DNA of 64,000 nucleotides from Lacisediminihabitans sp046156175 (GTDB lineage: Bacteria; Actinomycetota; Actinomycetes; Actinomycetales; Microbacteriaceae). The DNA lies in NCBI RefSeq assembly GCF_046156175.1, contig NZ_JAYLVL010000005.1, positions 62,001 through 126,000 of the forward strand. Direction: 5' to 3'. Numbering within the stretch: position 1 is the stretch's first letter; every line of letters starts with the position of its first letter. Position numbers and translations under genes: made by a program. This document shows, piece by piece, positions 49,834 through 58,913 of the stretch. The notes under the pieces are model-generated. The model worked only from the letters and a program-made list of their open reading frames with translations, was not told where the DNA came from and did no database searches.

Positions 49834-50289
49834 TCAGCCCCCAGAACCGCCGGTGGACCCGTTCACGGGTGCGGGTGCGGGTGCGGGTGCGGGTGCGGGT
49901 GCGGGCGCAGGAGCAGGCGCAGGCGCAGGAGCTGCTGGAGCAGGAGCCGCGGCAACGGGTGCTGGGGCAGGAGCGGCCGGTGCTGCCTTCGCCGCGGCAG
50001 GGGCCGCAGCGGGAGCCGCTGCCGGTGCGGCCGCAGCGGGAGCCGCCGGGGCAGGCACTGCTGCTGCGGGAGCCGGATCGGCCGGATTCGTGGTGCCGCC
50101 CGCGGCGGGAGACTGTGCCGGCGTGGTTGCCGACGGAGTGGTGCCGGATGCGGGGGTCGCGCCCGTACTCTCGGCGCCCTGGGCGTTCGCGGTCAGCTGG
50201 AGACCGGCCACGATGCCGACGAGCGCGACGATCGAGGCAGCCCCGGTGAAGGTACGTGCACGCTGGGCGGGATGAATGGGACTAGTCAT
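49834..50289 (-). CDS. Secreted Ala-Pro repeat protein
   Basis: 151 residues from ATG 50289. One N-terminal hydrophobic helix (FTGAASIVALVGIVAGLQLTANA) acts as signal or anchor; the rest is Ala, Pro, Gly and Thr, ending in a run of AP dipeptides. The DNA here is a tandem hexamer gggtgc (49867-49902). No catalytic domain. It may be a wall-spanning linker for the redox system; repeat-length variation is likely. Confidence 0.65.
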   Translation of the reverse strand: MTSPIHPAQRARTFTGAASIVALVGIVAGLQLTANAQGAESTGATPASGTTPSATTPAQSPAAGGTTNPADPAPAAAVPAPAAPAAAAPAAAPAAAPAAAKAAPAAPAPAPVAAAPAPAAPAPAPAPAPAPAPAPAPAPAPVNGSTGGSGG

Positions 50290-50695
50290 CCTGGTGCCCC
50301 GATCCGCCATCGTGCGAGTCGTCACCCTCGGGTTCGTGCGTCCGGGTGGGGCTGGGGGTGGGGGTCGTCGAGGATGACGGGCGAGTTTCGGACTCGTGGG
50401 TCTCGGACTCGTGGGTCTCGGCGGGAGGCGTCTGGGTCACAGGGCCGGGCTTCGTTGCCGCGTGAGCCGGCTCGGCGGCCTCGGCCGAATCATCCCCGGC
50501 TTCAGGTGCCGGAGTAGAGGTCGGCGCCGTGGCCGGCGTTGCGCTCGGAGTCGGGGTGGGGATGAGCACGGAAGTCGCATCCGTGGGAGTCGAGGAGGAG
50601 ACGAGCGAAAGCGTGCCGGAATTGACCGCCATCGCCGCTCCGGCGGTGCCGAGCACCGCGATAACCGTGAGGATCGTAATTGCGGGAGATTTCAT
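50282..50695 (-). CDS. Secreted Thr/Pro-rich, acidic-tailed protein
   Basis: 137 residues with a signal peptide (MKSPAITILTVIAVLGTAGAAMA) and a low-complexity mature part: Thr/Pro/Ala repeats, two THESE units and a His/Asp/Gly tail (EGDDSHDGGSGHQDD) that could bind metal ions. First gene of the reductase operon, divergent from the response-regulator gene across 121 bases, which probably holds both promoters. Confidence 0.7.
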   Translation of the reverse strand: MKSPAITILTVIAVLGTAGAAMAVNSGTLSLVSSSTPTDATSVLIPTPTPSATPATAPTSTPAPEAGDDSAEAAEPAHAATKPGPVTQTPPAETHESETHESETRPSSSTTPTPSPTRTHEPEGDDSHDGGSGHQDD

Positions 50696-50816
50696 GTCTT
50701 CAGACTAGGAATCGATCACTACACGTTCGACCCGCGGAAATCCAAGAACTGTCAAAGATTGAACTACTCGACGCGACATCCACGCCAGTTCCCACGGTGG
50801 GGTCCAGAATTGGGCC

Positions 50817-51500
50817 ATGCGGGTACTGGTGGTCGAGGATGATGCCGCCGTCGCGGGCGGGATCGTAGACGGCCTCACCATCGCCAACATCGAATCCCGG
50901 CTCGTCGCGACCGGCGCAGACTGTCTTTCGGCGCTCGGCGCCTTCGCCCCCGACCTGATCCTGCTCGATCTCGGTCTGCCCGACATGGACGGCACGGATG
51001 TGTGCCGCGCCATCCGACGTGAAAACCTCACCCCGATCATCGTGGTGAGCGCGCGCAGTGACGAGATCGATCGCGTCGTCGTTCTGGAGATGGGAGCGGA
51101 TGACTTCGTCGTCAAGCCCTTCGGCATGCGCGAGCTCGTCGCGAGGATGCGTGCGGTGCTTCGGCGCACGGGCGCCGCGGAGGCCGCACCCCCGACGGCT
51201 GCATCCCAGACGAAGAACTTCGGTCCCCTGTCGGTCGACCTCCGGGCACAGAAGGTGACGGTCGGGAACGAGGAGGTCTACCTCACCCCGAAGGAATTCG
51301 AGCTTCTGGCCTACCTGTCGCAGGATCCGGGGGCGGTCTTCCGGCGATCCGAGATTCTGCACACGGTCTGGGACACCAACTGGTATGGCACCACCAAGAC
51401 GCTCGACACCCACATCGCGTCGATTCGCAAGAAGCTGGGCGATCCGCGCTGGATCGAGTCGGTGCGGGGAGTCGGTTTTCGGTTCGGCGTGCCGGCGTGA
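50817..51500 (+). CDS. OmpR-family response regulator
   Basis: 227 residues. Receiver domain 1-115 with acidic pair VEDDA, phospho-acceptor Asp51 in LLDLGLPDMDG, Ser in VVSARS and Lys in VVKPFG. Winged-helix domain from about 130 (LTPKEFELLAYLSQDPG, KTLDTHIASIRKKLGD). It overlaps the histidine kinase gene by four bases and faces the reductase operon, its likely target. Confidence 0.94.
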   Translation: MRVLVVEDDAAVAGGIVDGLTIANIESRLVATGADCLSALGAFAPDLILLDLGLPDMDGTDVCRAIRRENLTPIIVVSARSDEIDRVVVLEMGADDFVVKPFGMRELVARMRAVLRRTGAAEAAPPTAASQTKNFGPLSVDLRAQKVTVGNEEVYLTPKEFELLAYLSQDPGAVFRRSEILHTVWDTNWYGTTKTLDTHIASIRKKLGDPRWIESVRGVGFRFGVPA

Positions 51501-52885
51501 AGTGGCGCTTCACCGCGATCCTCATGATCGTCGCCCTCATCGTCGTGCTCGTTCAGGACATCCCCCTCAGCGCGCAGCTGCGGGTGGTCGAGCGGGATCG
51601 CATCATCACCTCCCTCGAACGGGACGCGTTCATCCTCGCCGGGCGAAGCGAGGAGTCCCTCGAGTCCGCGACCGACACCGACCATGCCGTCATCGCTGAG
51701 CTCGCGCGACAGTATCGAGCCGCGGGAGGCTCCCGGGTCGTGATCGTCGATTCGTCGGGCACCGCCCTGGTCACCAGCGACGACGACAGCGCGTCGGTCG
51801 GCAGCTCCTACCTGTCCCGGCCCGAGATCGCCAAGGCGCTGACCGGGCAGATCGCGACGGGTGAGCGGTTCTCCGACACCCTCGACGAGCAGCTGCTCTA
51901 CGTGACGGTGCCCGTACTCAGCGGCGCGAGGATCTTCGGTGCGGTGCGCCTCACCTATCCGGCCCAGGTCGTGACGGATACCCTGAACCAGCGTCTGCTC
52001 ACTCTGTGGCTCGTCGCCCTGACGACTGTGCTGCTCGCCGGCATCGTGGGACTCGTGCTCTCCACCACGATCACGCGCACCCTGGAGAAGCTCGAGGAGA
52101 CGACCGGGCACCTCGCCGAGGGCCGGCTGCACGTGCGGGCGGATGATCGCACTGGCGCCCCCGAGCTTCGATCGCTGTCACGCTCCTTCAACATCATGGC
52201 GGAACGGTTGGATGCGCTGCTCGAACAGCAACGCACCTTCGCCTCCAATGCATCCCACCAGCTGCGGACCCCGCTCACCGCCCTCCGGCTGCGCCTCGAG
52301 TCCGCGCGGGTGCTGATCGACACCGATCCCGCCGGCGCGGCCGACCGGATGCTGACGGCGGAGGCCGAAGCGGAACGGCTCGGCGAGATCATCGAGGGGC
52401 TGCTGCTGCTGAGCCGCACCGAGTCCAGTTCGGCGCCTCTCGAGACCGTCGATCTCGCGGCGATCGCCCGGGCGAGAGTGGACCACTGGCTGCCGCTCGC
52501 GCAGGAATCCGGAGTCGCCCTGGAATTCCGTGGGCCGCCGTCGGCCTCGATCTCCGCGGTGGCGACAGCCGCCGACCAGATCATCGACAACTATCTCGAC
52601 AATGCCCTGACCCACAGCCCCTCCGGCAGCACGATCGTGGTGCAGACGCAAGAGAGTGACGGTTCGGTCGCGCTTCACGTGCTCGACCAGGGTCCGGGAA
52701 TGCCGCCGGAAGAGCGCGCGCAGGCCTTCGAGCGGTTCTGGCGGGGACGACCCGACGGCGCGGGCAATGGTCTGGGCCTCGCGATCGTGGCCCAACTGGC
52801 CTCGGCGAGCGGAGCCACCGTGCACCTGGACGATCGCCCCGGAGGCGGGCTCGACGCGAGCGTTCGATTCAACGCATCGAGTTGA
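51497..52885 (+). CDS. Sensor histidine kinase
   Basis: 462 residues from GTG 51497. One membrane helix at the start, an extracellular sensor domain (about 30-165), a second helix (LLTLWLVALTTVLLAGIVGLVLS), HAMP, then H-box ASHQLRTPLTALRLRLE with the phospho-His, N-box IIDNYLDNALTHSP, G1 DQGPGMPPEE, and G2 GNGLGLAIV. All catalytic boxes are intact. Partner of the preceding regulator. Confidence 0.93.
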   Translation: MKWRFTAILMIVALIVVLVQDIPLSAQLRVVERDRIITSLERDAFILAGRSEESLESATDTDHAVIAELARQYRAAGGSRVVIVDSSGTALVTSDDDSASVGSSYLSRPEIAKALTGQIATGERFSDTLDEQLLYVTVPVLSGARIFGAVRLTYPAQVVTDTLNQRLLTLWLVALTTVLLAGIVGLVLSTTITRTLEKLEETTGHLAEGRLHVRADDRTGAPELRSLSRSFNIMAERLDALLEQQRTFASNASHQLRTPLTALRLRLESARVLIDTDPAGAADRMLTAEAEAERLGEIIEGLLLLSRTESSSAPLETVDLAAIARARVDHWLPLAQESGVALEFRGPPSASISAVATAADQIIDNYLDNALTHSPSGSTIVVQTQESDGSVALHVLDQGPGMPPEERAQAFERFWRGRPDGAGNGLGLAIVAQLASASGATVHLDDRPGGGLDASVRFNASS

Positions 52886-52889
52886 CCAT

Positions 52890-54101
52890 CTACGCGCCGA
52901 GCCGCTCGGCCACCCGTGCGTAATATCGCAACACCGCCTTGTTCTTCTCGCCCAGGGATGCCCGCAGCAGTGCCTCTCTGGCCGCATCGCGCGCTCCCCG
53001 CCGTTCTTCGACATCGACGAGGGCAGCGAAGACGCGCCGGTCGAACTCCTCGCTCCGCCGCCCGACGAGCTGCCGCAGCTCCTCAGCGGCGCTGTCGAGT
53101 TCGGATGCCCCCAGATGGCTGCGCGCAATGATGGCCCCGAGGGTGACGACCGGAGCCGGCCACACCCGCGCCAGGCCGAAATAGAGGGTCGAGATCGCGG
53201 CCCAGTCCGTCTGCTCCCAGGTCTCTGCGGAACTGTGCAACCCGGCGATGCCCGCCTGCAAGGCGAACCGCCCTCCTCCCGGGAGCGCCCGCGCGGCGAG
53301 GTCGAGCCCGCGCCGGATCCGCTGCCGCCCCCAGGCGGACCGGTCGACCTCCGCGAGGGTGAGCGGCATCCCATCCGCGGTGGTGCGTGCGACGCCGCGC
53401 GCCTCGCCCAGCTCGATCAGGGCGAGCAGCCCCAGGGATTCGGAGTCCGCGGGGTATTCCGCGACGATCGAGCGGGCCAAAAGCAGAGCGAGCGCGGAGA
53501 GTCGGGGATCCATGAGGCCGCCTCCGGCCACGGCCGTGTGCCCGAGCGTGTAGACCCCGTAGACGGTGGTGAGCGCGACCCCGAGGCGCTCCGCCCGGGC
53601 TGCCGCGCTCGGCCAGGCGAATCTCTCGCCGGAGCGGCCGATCACCTGCTTCGCGCGGGTGAGTCGCGCCGCGATGGTGGCCGGGGAGGTGCCGAAGAAG
53701 TCGGCGATGTCGGAAGTAGGCACGCCGCAGACGATGCGAAGGGCGAGGGCGACCTGCTGCTCGGGCGAGAGCAGTGGATCGCACGCGACGTAGACCAGCC
53801 CGAGCCGATCGTCTTGCTCCTCGACCTCATCCTCGCGGATCTCCGGCTCGGCGAGCAGCGGTAGTTTCTGACGGAAGACCGCCTCCCGACGCAGGATGTC
53901 GACCGCGACATGGCGCGCCGTAGTGGTGACCCACGCACCGACGTTCTGGATGTGCTCCCCCGCCGCGATGCGATCGGCCGCGCGGGCGAAGGCCTCCTGG
54001 GCGCTCTCCTCCGCGACATCCACGCTCCCGGAGGCGCGAAGAATGGCCCCGACGACGCGGGGCCATTCTTCGGCGAAGGCCGTCTCGAGAGTGGAATTCA
54101 T
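52890..54101 (-). CDS. ECF sigma factor with C-terminal helical extension (ECF42 type)
   Basis: 403 residues from ATG 54101. Sigma region 2 (EWPRVVGAILRASGSVDVAEESAQEAFARA, WVTTTARHVAVDILRR) and region 4 (LSPEQQVALALRIVCGVPTSDIADFFGTSPATIAARLTRAKQVI) are followed by 240 residues of helical repeats with LGEARGVARTT and GLHSSAETWEQTDW. This tail and the neighbouring DGPF gene define the ECF42 group, whose tail replaces an anti-sigma factor. A start at 54122 is possible. Confidence 0.88.
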   Translation of the reverse strand: MNSTLETAFAEEWPRVVGAILRASGSVDVAEESAQEAFARAADRIAAGEHIQNVGAWVTTTARHVAVDILRREAVFRQKLPLLAEPEIREDEVEEQDDRLGLVYVACDPLLSPEQQVALALRIVCGVPTSDIADFFGTSPATIAARLTRAKQVIGRSGERFAWPSAAARAERLGVALTTVYGVYTLGHTAVAGGGLMDPRLSALALLLARSIVAEYPADSESLGLLALIELGEARGVARTTADGMPLTLAEVDRSAWGRQRIRRGLDLAARALPGGGRFALQAGIAGLHSSAETWEQTDWAAISTLYFGLARVWPAPVVTLGAIIARSHLGASELDSAAEELRQLVGRRSEEFDRRVFAALVDVEERRGARDAAREALLRASLGEKNKAVLRYYARVAERLGA

Positions 54102-54140
54102 GCGTCCATTCCGGTGTAGCACCTCCGCCTGTCGGTCGGT

Positions 54141-54506
54141 CTACATTCCGGCCATGTCCCAGATGGGATGCAGCTCGAGCCTGTCACCGGTCGGACAGAG
54201 TGCAGCGAGTTGCTTGGCCTCCTCGAGCGTCTCGGTCTCGATCACGTAGTAGCCGCTGACGACCTCGGTGGTCTCGGCGAGGGGCCCATTCGTGAAGACT
54301 GCGGGCTTCCCGTCTGTTGCCGGCACGATTCCGACCGATGACGTCGCACCCTGGAGGGCCTCTCCGCCGAGGATCTTGGCTCCGGCCGCGGCGACCGCGG
54401 CAGAGAACGCCCCGTGCGCGCGACTGGCTTCTTCCATGCCGCCCTCCGGAACGTCGTTCGGATCCCAGGTCGGTTCGATGATGAGAATGAGGTATTTACC
54501 GGACAT
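54141..54506 (-). CDS. YCII/DGPF-family protein
   Basis: 121 residues from ATG 54506, preceded by AAGGGAGCGATC. Pattern YLILIIEP, GEALQGATSSVGIVP, TNGPLAETTEVVSGYYVIETETLEEAKQLAALCP and ELHPIWDM is the YCII-related (DGPF) family; here the motif reads TNGPLAE. These small proteins are encoded next to ECF42 sigma factors and are their usual targets or partners. The molecular role is unknown. Confidence 0.88.
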   Translation of the reverse strand: MSGKYLILIIEPTWDPNDVPEGGMEEASRAHGAFSAAVAAAGAKILGGEALQGATSSVGIVPATDGKPAVFTNGPLAETTEVVSGYYVIETETLEEAKQLAALCPTGDRLELHPIWDMAGM

Positions 54507-54698
54507 GATCGCTCCCTTGTGTTGGCGGACCGACCTCCACAGCGGCTGGCCCTTTCCCCTACGACGAACGAGCCTCGCCGAAATCGACACCGGTGAGCGG
54601 ATTCGTTGCTCGCACCATACTCCGGGTGCGGTGTTCGGGGTGGGCTGCGTTCTGCGCGGACCCCGCCCGAATCCGGCCCGCTCGCGCTGCCGGAGAAC

Positions 54699-56288
54699 CT
54701 AGTCGGTGATGTCGATCTCGCAGAGCAGGTCGGCCTGGATGGCGACGCGCACCGTCTCGAGCAGTCCCTCTGGCGCCGGAGAGTCGACGGTGAGCACGCT
54801 CAACGCCTGGCCGCCCGCCTCGCGACGGCTGATCTGCATGCCCGCGATATTGATGCCCGCCTCTCCGAATTCCTTGCCGTAGACGGCCACGATCCCCGGG
54901 CGGTCGGTGTAGACCATCACGATGAGATGCTGGGCGACGGGCACCTCCACGTCGTACCCGTTGATCTCGACAATCTTTTGCGTCTGCTTCGGTCCGGTGA
55001 GCGTGCCCGAGACGGAGACCTGGCTGCCGTCGCTGAGCGTGCCCCGGATGGTCAGCAGGTTGCGATACTCGTCGCTCACCGCATCCGTCGTCAGGCGCAC
55101 GGTGATGCCACGCTGCTCGGCGAGCAGTGGCGCGTTCACGTAGCTCACGGATTCGCTCACCACATTGGTGAAGATTCCCTTGAGAGCGGCGAGCTTCAAG
55201 ACCTTCACGTCGAATTCGACGATCTCGCCCCGGATCTCGACATCGACGGCAGTGATCGGGCTCGAGGCGAGGCCGGCGAAGACCTGCCCGAGCTTCTCCA
55301 TGAGCGGGATGCCCGGGCGCACCGTCGGGTCGATGACGCCACCGGCCACGTTGACGGCATCCGGCACGAGCTCCCCCGAGAGGGCGAGCCGCACCGACTT
55401 CGCGACCGAGACCCCGGCCTTCTCCTGCGCCTCGTCGGTCGAGGCGCCGAGGTGGGGGGTGACGACGATGTTCGGCAGCGCGAGCAGCGGAGAACCCACC
55501 GGCGGTTCGTGCACGAAGACGTCGAGGCCGGCACCGGCGATCGTGCCCGCGGTGAGGGCACGATAGAGGGCATCCTCGTCGATGAGTCCGCCGCGGGCGA
55601 CATTGACGATGAACGCCGTGTCCTTCATGAGAGCGAACTGCGCGTCGCCGATCATGCCCGTGGTCTCCGGCGTCTTCGGCATGTGGATGGTGACGAAGTC
55701 GCTCTGGGCGAGGAGTTCGTCGAGGCTGAGAAGGGTGACGCCGAGCTGCTGGGCGCGCGCGGCGGTGACGTAGGGGTCGTAAGCCACGATGTTGGTGCCG
55801 AAGGCCTGCATGCGCGCGGTGATGAGGGCGCCGATGCGACCGAGTCCGATGATGCCGATGGTCTTTTCGAACAGTTCGACCCCGGTGTACTTCGAGCGCT
55901 TCCACTGGCCGTCGGCGAGAGCACCGTGGGCCGCCGGGATGTGCCGGGCGAGGCTCAGGATGTGGCCGACCGTGAGCTCGGCGGCGGAGATGATGTTCGA
56001 GGTCGGTGCGTTGACGACCATGACACCCGCCTCGGTGGCGGCCTTGATGTCGACGTTGTCGAGTCCGACGCCCGCGCGGGCCACGACCTTCAGCTGCTTC
56101 GCGGCGGCGATCGCCTCGGCATCCACCTGGGTGGCGGAGCGGATGAGCACGGCGCTGGCCTCGGCGAGAGCGGCGAGCAGGGCCGGCCGGTCGGTGCCAT
56201 CGACGGAACGAACGTCGAAATCGGGGCCGAGGGCCTCGACGGTAGCAGGAGAGAGCTCTTCAGCGATCACAACGATCGGCTTTGCCAC
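54699..56288 (-). CDS. serA: D-3-phosphoglycerate dehydrogenase
   Basis: First step of serine synthesis. 529 residues, the long form. Substrate and NAD domains: GLDNVDIKAATEAGV, GIIGLGRIGALI, NVARGGLIDEDAL and the HLGASTDEAQEKAG His region. The intervening ASB domain and a C-terminal ACT domain (LIVMVYTDRPGIVAVYG) for serine feedback control are present. Start ATG 56288; it stands alone. Confidence 0.95.
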   Translation of the reverse strand: MAKPIVVIAEELSPATVEALGPDFDVRSVDGTDRPALLAALAEASAVLIRSATQVDAEAIAAAKQLKVVARAGVGLDNVDIKAATEAGVMVVNAPTSNIISAAELTVGHILSLARHIPAAHGALADGQWKRSKYTGVELFEKTIGIIGLGRIGALITARMQAFGTNIVAYDPYVTAARAQQLGVTLLSLDELLAQSDFVTIHMPKTPETTGMIGDAQFALMKDTAFIVNVARGGLIDEDALYRALTAGTIAGAGLDVFVHEPPVGSPLLALPNIVVTPHLGASTDEAQEKAGVSVAKSVRLALSGELVPDAVNVAGGVIDPTVRPGIPLMEKLGQVFAGLASSPITAVDVEIRGEIVEFDVKVLKLAALKGIFTNVVSESVSYVNAPLLAEQRGITVRLTTDAVSDEYRNLLTIRGTLSDGSQVSVSGTLTGPKQTQKIVEINGYDVEVPVAQHLIVMVYTDRPGIVAVYGKEFGEAGINIAGMQISRREAGGQALSVLTVDSPAPEGLLETVRVAIQADLLCEIDITD

Positions 56289-56475
56289 GAATCGGATCCT
56301 TCGTTTGGGAAAGGGGAGATGCCGCGCCGCGACGGACGCTTCGGCCCTTGAACTTTATCCCACCGCCTGCGGCCCGCCCCGCCGTGTGACGCCGTGCGCC
56401 GAACCGACCCGCCGTCGCCGGTCTGCATGACTCCTGCAGGAGTTGTGCGAAGCCGACGGCTGGGACAATGGACGG

Positions 56476-56877
56476 ATGACCGCCTTCGAGATCGTTCAGC
56501 TCGTGTTCCGCATCCTGCTGGCCATCGTCTTCGTAGGGATGGGCATCAACCACTTCCGTCCGGGACCGGCCCGGGGCATGGCCGCGATGATTCCGGAGTA
56601 CTTCACGCGGGGCGGCCTGATCAGCGGGACGACCCTCGTGCGGTTCACGGGCGTCTGCGAGATCGCAGGCGGTATCGGGTTGCTCGTGCCGGTGACGACA
56701 TTCCTCGCCGGCATCATGCTCGTGGTGTTCCTCGTAGCGGTCTTCCCCGCGAATCACCTCGCGTCGGAGCATCCGGAGAAATTCGGGGCGGCGGCCATTC
56801 CGTTCTGGCCGCGCTACATCGCCCAGCTGGTTCTCATCGCGATAATCCTGGTCTCGATCGTGACCGTTCCCCGCTAG
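56476..56877 (+). CDS. DoxX-like membrane protein
   Basis: 133 residues from ATG 56476. Four membrane helices, with VFVGMGINHFRPG at the first helix and GVCEIAGGIGLLVP in the second, as in DoxX-like/MauE-type small proteins. The last helix is LVLIAIILVSIVTV. Single gene between serA and a converging pair of membrane-protein genes. Function unknown. Confidence 0.82.
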   Translation: MTAFEIVQLVFRILLAIVFVGMGINHFRPGPARGMAAMIPEYFTRGGLISGTTLVRFTGVCEIAGGIGLLVPVTTFLAGIMLVVFLVAVFPANHLASEHPEKFGAAAIPFWPRYIAQLVLIAIILVSIVTVPR

Positions 56878-56889
56878 CGGGAGGCGGAA

Positions 56890-57276
56890 TCAGGCGAGGG
56901 CTTCCACCGACAGGGTCGTCGCGGCAACGAGGGTGAGCCCGATCACGAACAGCAGCACCTTGAGCAACACGGTCTTGCGGCGCCCGATGATGAAGGCGAG
57001 GGCGAACACCACCGGCGCCAGCAGCACGTCGATGACGAGCCATCCCCAGGGGATCGGCACCGGGTCGAGCTTCACGACGGCCCGCGCCTCGTTGTAGAGG
57101 GTGATCTGCGAGGTCACGCCCACGACGTTCGAGATCGCCTCGAAGAGGTCGTAGACATAGAAGAGGCCGAACAGGATCGCGATGGTGAGGCCGAGCCAGC
57201 CGATGCGCGCGCGGCCCGGCGTGGCATCCGGTTCCGGGGCAGGCGACACGGGGTCGACGGGGGTCGGGTCGGTCAT
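56890..57276 (-). CDS. Hypothetical membrane protein
   Basis: 128 residues from ATG 57276, which makes a TGATG junction with the upstream gene. A Pro/Asp-rich head is followed by three membrane helices (LTIAILFGLFYVYDLFEAI, WLVIDVLLAPVVFALAFII, LLKVLLFVIGLTLVAA). No motif recognised. The pair with the next gene is a recurring actinobacterial arrangement. Confidence 0.75.
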   Translation of the reverse strand: MTDPTPVDPVSPAPEPDATPGRARIGWLGLTIAILFGLFYVYDLFEAISNVVGVTSQITLYNEARAVVKLDPVPIPWGWLVIDVLLAPVVFALAFIIGRRKTVLLKVLLFVIGLTLVAATTLSVEALA

Positions 57277-57680
57277 CAGGCTCCCAGTCCGAGGATGAAG
57301 GGCCACGGCGCGAGCAGCACGACGCCGAGCATGAGCCAGAGGATCCGCACCCCGGATCGGCGTTCACGGGCGAGCACGAGCACGCCGACGAACCAGGCCG
57401 CCGGTGCCACGACGGCGAGAATCTGCCCGAGCCGGTACATGAAGGTGAAGAACAGCCCCGTGGATGGCACGGTGCTGCGCTGCACGCCGACGATCCAGCC
57501 GACGGTGAAGAGCAGGAAGATTCCGCCGAAGACGCCCAGTGTCACGAGCAGAGCCGAACTCATTCCCGGTTCGTCGAGCTCGGTGGCATCCCTGGGTTCG
57601 TCGACGAGGGGTGCGTCGACATGGGTCGGGTCCGTCTCATCGCCCCAACTGAGGCCTGCGTCATCCGGTTCGGTCGCCAC
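57276..57680 (-). CDS. Hypothetical membrane protein
   Basis: 134 residues with a 40-residue acidic head (DDAGLSWGDETDPTHVD) and three membrane helices, the first LLVTLGVFGGIFLLFTVGWIVG. In related genomes such proteins have been mislabelled as polymerase III subunits; there is nothing of that kind here. Four bases separate it from the mtlD stop codon, so the three genes may form one transcript. Confidence 0.75.
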   Translation of the reverse strand: MATEPDDAGLSWGDETDPTHVDAPLVDEPRDATELDEPGMSSALLVTLGVFGGIFLLFTVGWIVGVQRSTVPSTGLFFTFMYRLGQILAVVAPAAWFVGVLVLARERRSGVRILWLMLGVVLLAPWPFILGLGA

Positions 57681-57684
57681 GGGC

Positions 57685-58833
57685 TCAGCGATTCAGACGA
57701 AGTTGGATGACCTCGACGAGGTGCGGGAACAGGGGGTGATCCGGCTCGACGCCGGTGATCGCCACCGCGAGCTCGTCGGCCGGAAGGCCGCTGGAGAGCA
57801 GCTCCTGCAGCTGCACGCTCTCTTCGTCCCCCGGCACATCGAAACGCAGTGCGGCGCCGACGGCATTGAGCAGGTCCCAGGCGGGCATCCCGCGCTCGGC
57901 GAGCTCCGCCGCGGGCCCGATGAACCGTTCATTGCGGCTGAGCTTGCGCATCGGGTTGCGCCCGACCCGCTCGCAGGTGTCGGGAAGGTGCGGGTTGGAG
58001 ATCCGCACGAGAGTCTTCTCGATGTACGCCTGCTGCTCGTCGGCGTCGAATTCGTGCTTGGCCACCATGAGCGCCTTGGTCTCGGCCAGGGCGGCACGCA
58101 CCTCGGCCTGCAACTCTGGAGTGGCGAGCGCCTCACGGATGGACACCCAGCCCCGATCGATGCCGTGATAGGCGGCGGCGGCGTGAGCGGTGTTCACGGT
58201 GAAGAGCTTGCGTTCGATGTAGGGGGCGAGGTCGTCCACCCAGGTGATGCCGTAGATGTCGGGAGTCGTGCCGGTACCGTCGCGGCCGCGGAACGGGGTG
58301 CGGTCGACGACCCACTCGAAGAACGATTCGATCGTGACATCCAGCCCGCCGTCCTGCTCTGGCACGATGCGGTCGATCGCACAATTGGCGAAGACGGCGT
58401 TGTGGGCTGGGGCGTGCTTGCGCACGTGTTCGGCGAGGATGTCGGTGCCGCCCAGCGCGTTCTCGCAGGCGATGACCGTGAGTTTGGGCGCATCCTTGTG
58501 GCGGGAATCGAGTCCCTTGGCGATCACCGGGGCGATGAACTGAAGGATGCGCGCACCGACTGCTGTGGTCACCACCTCGGCGGAGGCGATGGCGGCGACG
58601 ACATCAGCCTCATGGGTGCGGCTGTTGATGGCCCGGAAATTGTCGACGACGCTCGACTTCGAGTTCTCCCCCACCTCGTGCACGTGGTAGCTGTCCGCGG
58701 CCTGCAGTTCCGCGATGATGTCGTCATTGACGTCGGCGAAGATCACCTCGTAGCCGCTCGCATGGAGGAACTGGGCGACGAAACCGCGGCCGATGTTGCC
58801 GGCTCCGAAATGGACAGCGGTCTTGTTGCTCAT
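57685..58833 (-). CDS. mtlD: Mannitol-1-phosphate 5-dehydrogenase
   Basis: Converts mannitol 1-phosphate to fructose 6-phosphate with NAD. 382 residues: N-terminal Rossmann AVHFGAGNIGRGFV (7-20), YEVIFADVND, then ENALGGTD and FANCAIDRIVP, and the C-terminal catalytic helix with KLFTVNTAHAAAAYHG (Lys and His). No mannitol transporter gene is in the window. Confidence 0.94.
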   Translation of the reverse strand: MSNKTAVHFGAGNIGRGFVAQFLHASGYEVIFADVNDDIIAELQAADSYHVHEVGENSKSSVVDNFRAINSRTHEADVVAAIASAEVVTTAVGARILQFIAPVIAKGLDSRHKDAPKLTVIACENALGGTDILAEHVRKHAPAHNAVFANCAIDRIVPEQDGGLDVTIESFFEWVVDRTPFRGRDGTGTTPDIYGITWVDDLAPYIERKLFTVNTAHAAAAYHGIDRGWVSIREALATPELQAEVRAALAETKALMVAKHEFDADEQQAYIEKTLVRISNPHLPDTCERVGRNPMRKLSRNERFIGPAAELAERGMPAWDLLNAVGAALRFDVPGDEESVQLQELLSSGLPADELAVAITGVEPDHPLFPHLVEVIQLRLNR

Positions 58834-58913
58834 GGCTGGTAATTGTACCGGGGTGTCTACCGCCGCGGCGTTGTCATAAACCTGTCACATTGGTGCGGTT
58901 TACTGAGGGGACA

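Noticed and set aside
54606..56351. 581-codon plus-strand ORF over serA
   Set aside because: Antisense shadow; serA is complete on the minus strand.
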